From positions 1-40,017 of the forward strand of contig CAJUNZ010000018.1 in assembly GCA_910587755.1 (NCBI GenBank): DNA of 40,017 nt, written 5' to 3'. This document shows, in pieces, positions 39,641 through 40,017 of the stretch. The translations under genes and the position numbers were made by a program. The notes below the pieces were generated by a model that was given only the letters and a program-made list of their open reading frames with translations, did not search any database and was not told the DNA's origin. The stretch comes from an uncultured Acetatifactor sp. GTDB taxonomy: Bacteria; Bacillota; Clostridia; Lachnospirales; Lachnospiraceae. Each line of letters begins with the position of its first letter. Position 1 is the first letter of the stretch.

Positions 39641-40017
39641 ATGACCAAAAAACAACTTGCGTTAGAGGTAATTGAGAGACTGAAGAAAGAATATCCGGAT
39701 GCGGACTGCAGCCTTGACTATGACCAGGCATGGAAGCTGCTGGTGAGTGTGCGCCTGGCGGCCCAGTGTACGGATGCCAGAGTGAATGTGGTGGTGGAGA
39801 AACTCTATGAGAAATTTCCCGATGTGAATGCCCTGGCGGATGCTCCGGTGGAGGAGATTGAGAAGATTGTCCGGCCCTGCGGACTTGGAAACAGCAAGGC
39901 CAGGGACATCAGCGCCTGCATGAAAATGATCAGGGATGTGTATGGCGGGAATGTGCCGGAGGATTTTGACAAACTTCTGGCCCTGCCGGGAGTTGGGAGG
40001 AAGAGCGCCAACCTGAT
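39641..40017 (+). CDS. nth: Endonuclease III, N-terminal part (3' end outside window)
   Basis: DNA glycosylase/AP lyase for oxidised pyrimidines in base-excision repair. The 125 residues present match the family start (LALEVIERLKKEYPDADCSL, then WKLLVSVRLAAQCTDARVN) and reach the helix-hairpin-helix LALPGVGRKSANL. The catalytic Lys and Asp and the C-terminal 4Fe-4S cysteines would be beyond the window. The second residue of the usual Ile-Leu-Ser-Ala-Gln motif region reads VRLAAQCTD, slightly unusual. ATG 39641 has AAGGGAG five bases upstream; it is divergent from the BFD-like gene, with 81 bases between starts. Confidence 0.93.
   Translation, partial: MTKKQLALEVIERLKKEYPDADCSLDYDQAWKLLVSVRLAAQCTDARVNVVVEKLYEKFPDVNALADAPVEEIEKIVRPCGLGNSKARDISACMKMIRDVYGGNVPEDFDKLLALPGVGRKSANL

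Overview
The window looks like chromosomal DNA from a Gram-positive, GC-rich member of the Clostridia, most likely a Lachnospiraceae-type gut anaerobe. The pointers are a SCIFF (ranthipeptide) precursor with its radical-SAM maturase next to a fused secDF, the cmk-ispH-rpsA block, scpA-scpB beside a sporulation-type D-Ala-D-Ala carboxypeptidase, a biotin-dependent sodium-pump decarboxylase locus, lipoprotein signals, strong AGGAGG ribosome sites and sigma-A type promoters. No rRNA, tRNA, CRISPR array, prophage or insertion sequence was found. The genus cannot be named from this alone.

Layout. 1-2.4 kb: end of a phosphate transporter operon (pstA partial, pstB) converging on a CorC/HlyC-type membrane CBS protein. 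2.5-7.2 kb: DUF3792 membrane protein, SCIFF peptide scfA, maturase scfB and secDF. 7.2-11 kb: an orphan TrpB2-type tryptophan synthase beta chain, a PAP2 phosphatase, and an ECF sigma/anti-sigma pair. 11.3-15.4 kb: a NahK-like sugar kinase, scpA, scpB and a DacF-type carboxypeptidase. 15.5-21.1 kb: a five-gene biotin-dependent carboxyltransferase/decarboxylase operon. 21.2-26.3 kb: an HI0933-type flavoprotein, cmk, ispH overlapping rpsA, cheR and a small unknown gene. 26.4-31.7 kb: a lipoprotein, gltX, a UvrD-like helicase and a convergent DUF1292 gene. 31.9-35.7 kb: a GlgX-like protein that has lost its catalytic residues, a Cys-rich small protein and a lactonase-family beta-propeller. 35.8-40 kb: aroC, recD2, a BFD-like [2Fe-2S] protein and the start of nth.

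How the genes work together. scfA and scfB form a peptide-plus-modifying-enzyme pair, with two RNA hairpins between them that could set their ratio. The 15.5-21.1 kb operon encodes two different carboxyltransferase subunits (CoA-type and pyruvate/oxaloacetate-type), one shared biotin carrier and a Na+-pumping decarboxylase with its gamma subunit. On paper this can move CO2 between a CoA ester and a 2-oxoacid or discharge it through a sodium pump. ScpA and ScpB are the SMC partners for chromosome condensation. Most other genes are housekeeping.

The points most worth a second look are the glycogen-debranching-like protein at 31.9-33.9 kb, in which all three catalytic carboxylates and their surrounding motifs appear replaced while the fold-defining motifs stay; the hybrid decarboxylase operon; a palindromic intergenic repeat present twice; and an inverted repeat wrapped around the ECF sigma promoter. 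Start codons given here were often moved downstream of the longest open frame on the basis of ribosome sites and family alignment from memory. All family assignments are from motif recognition, not database searches.
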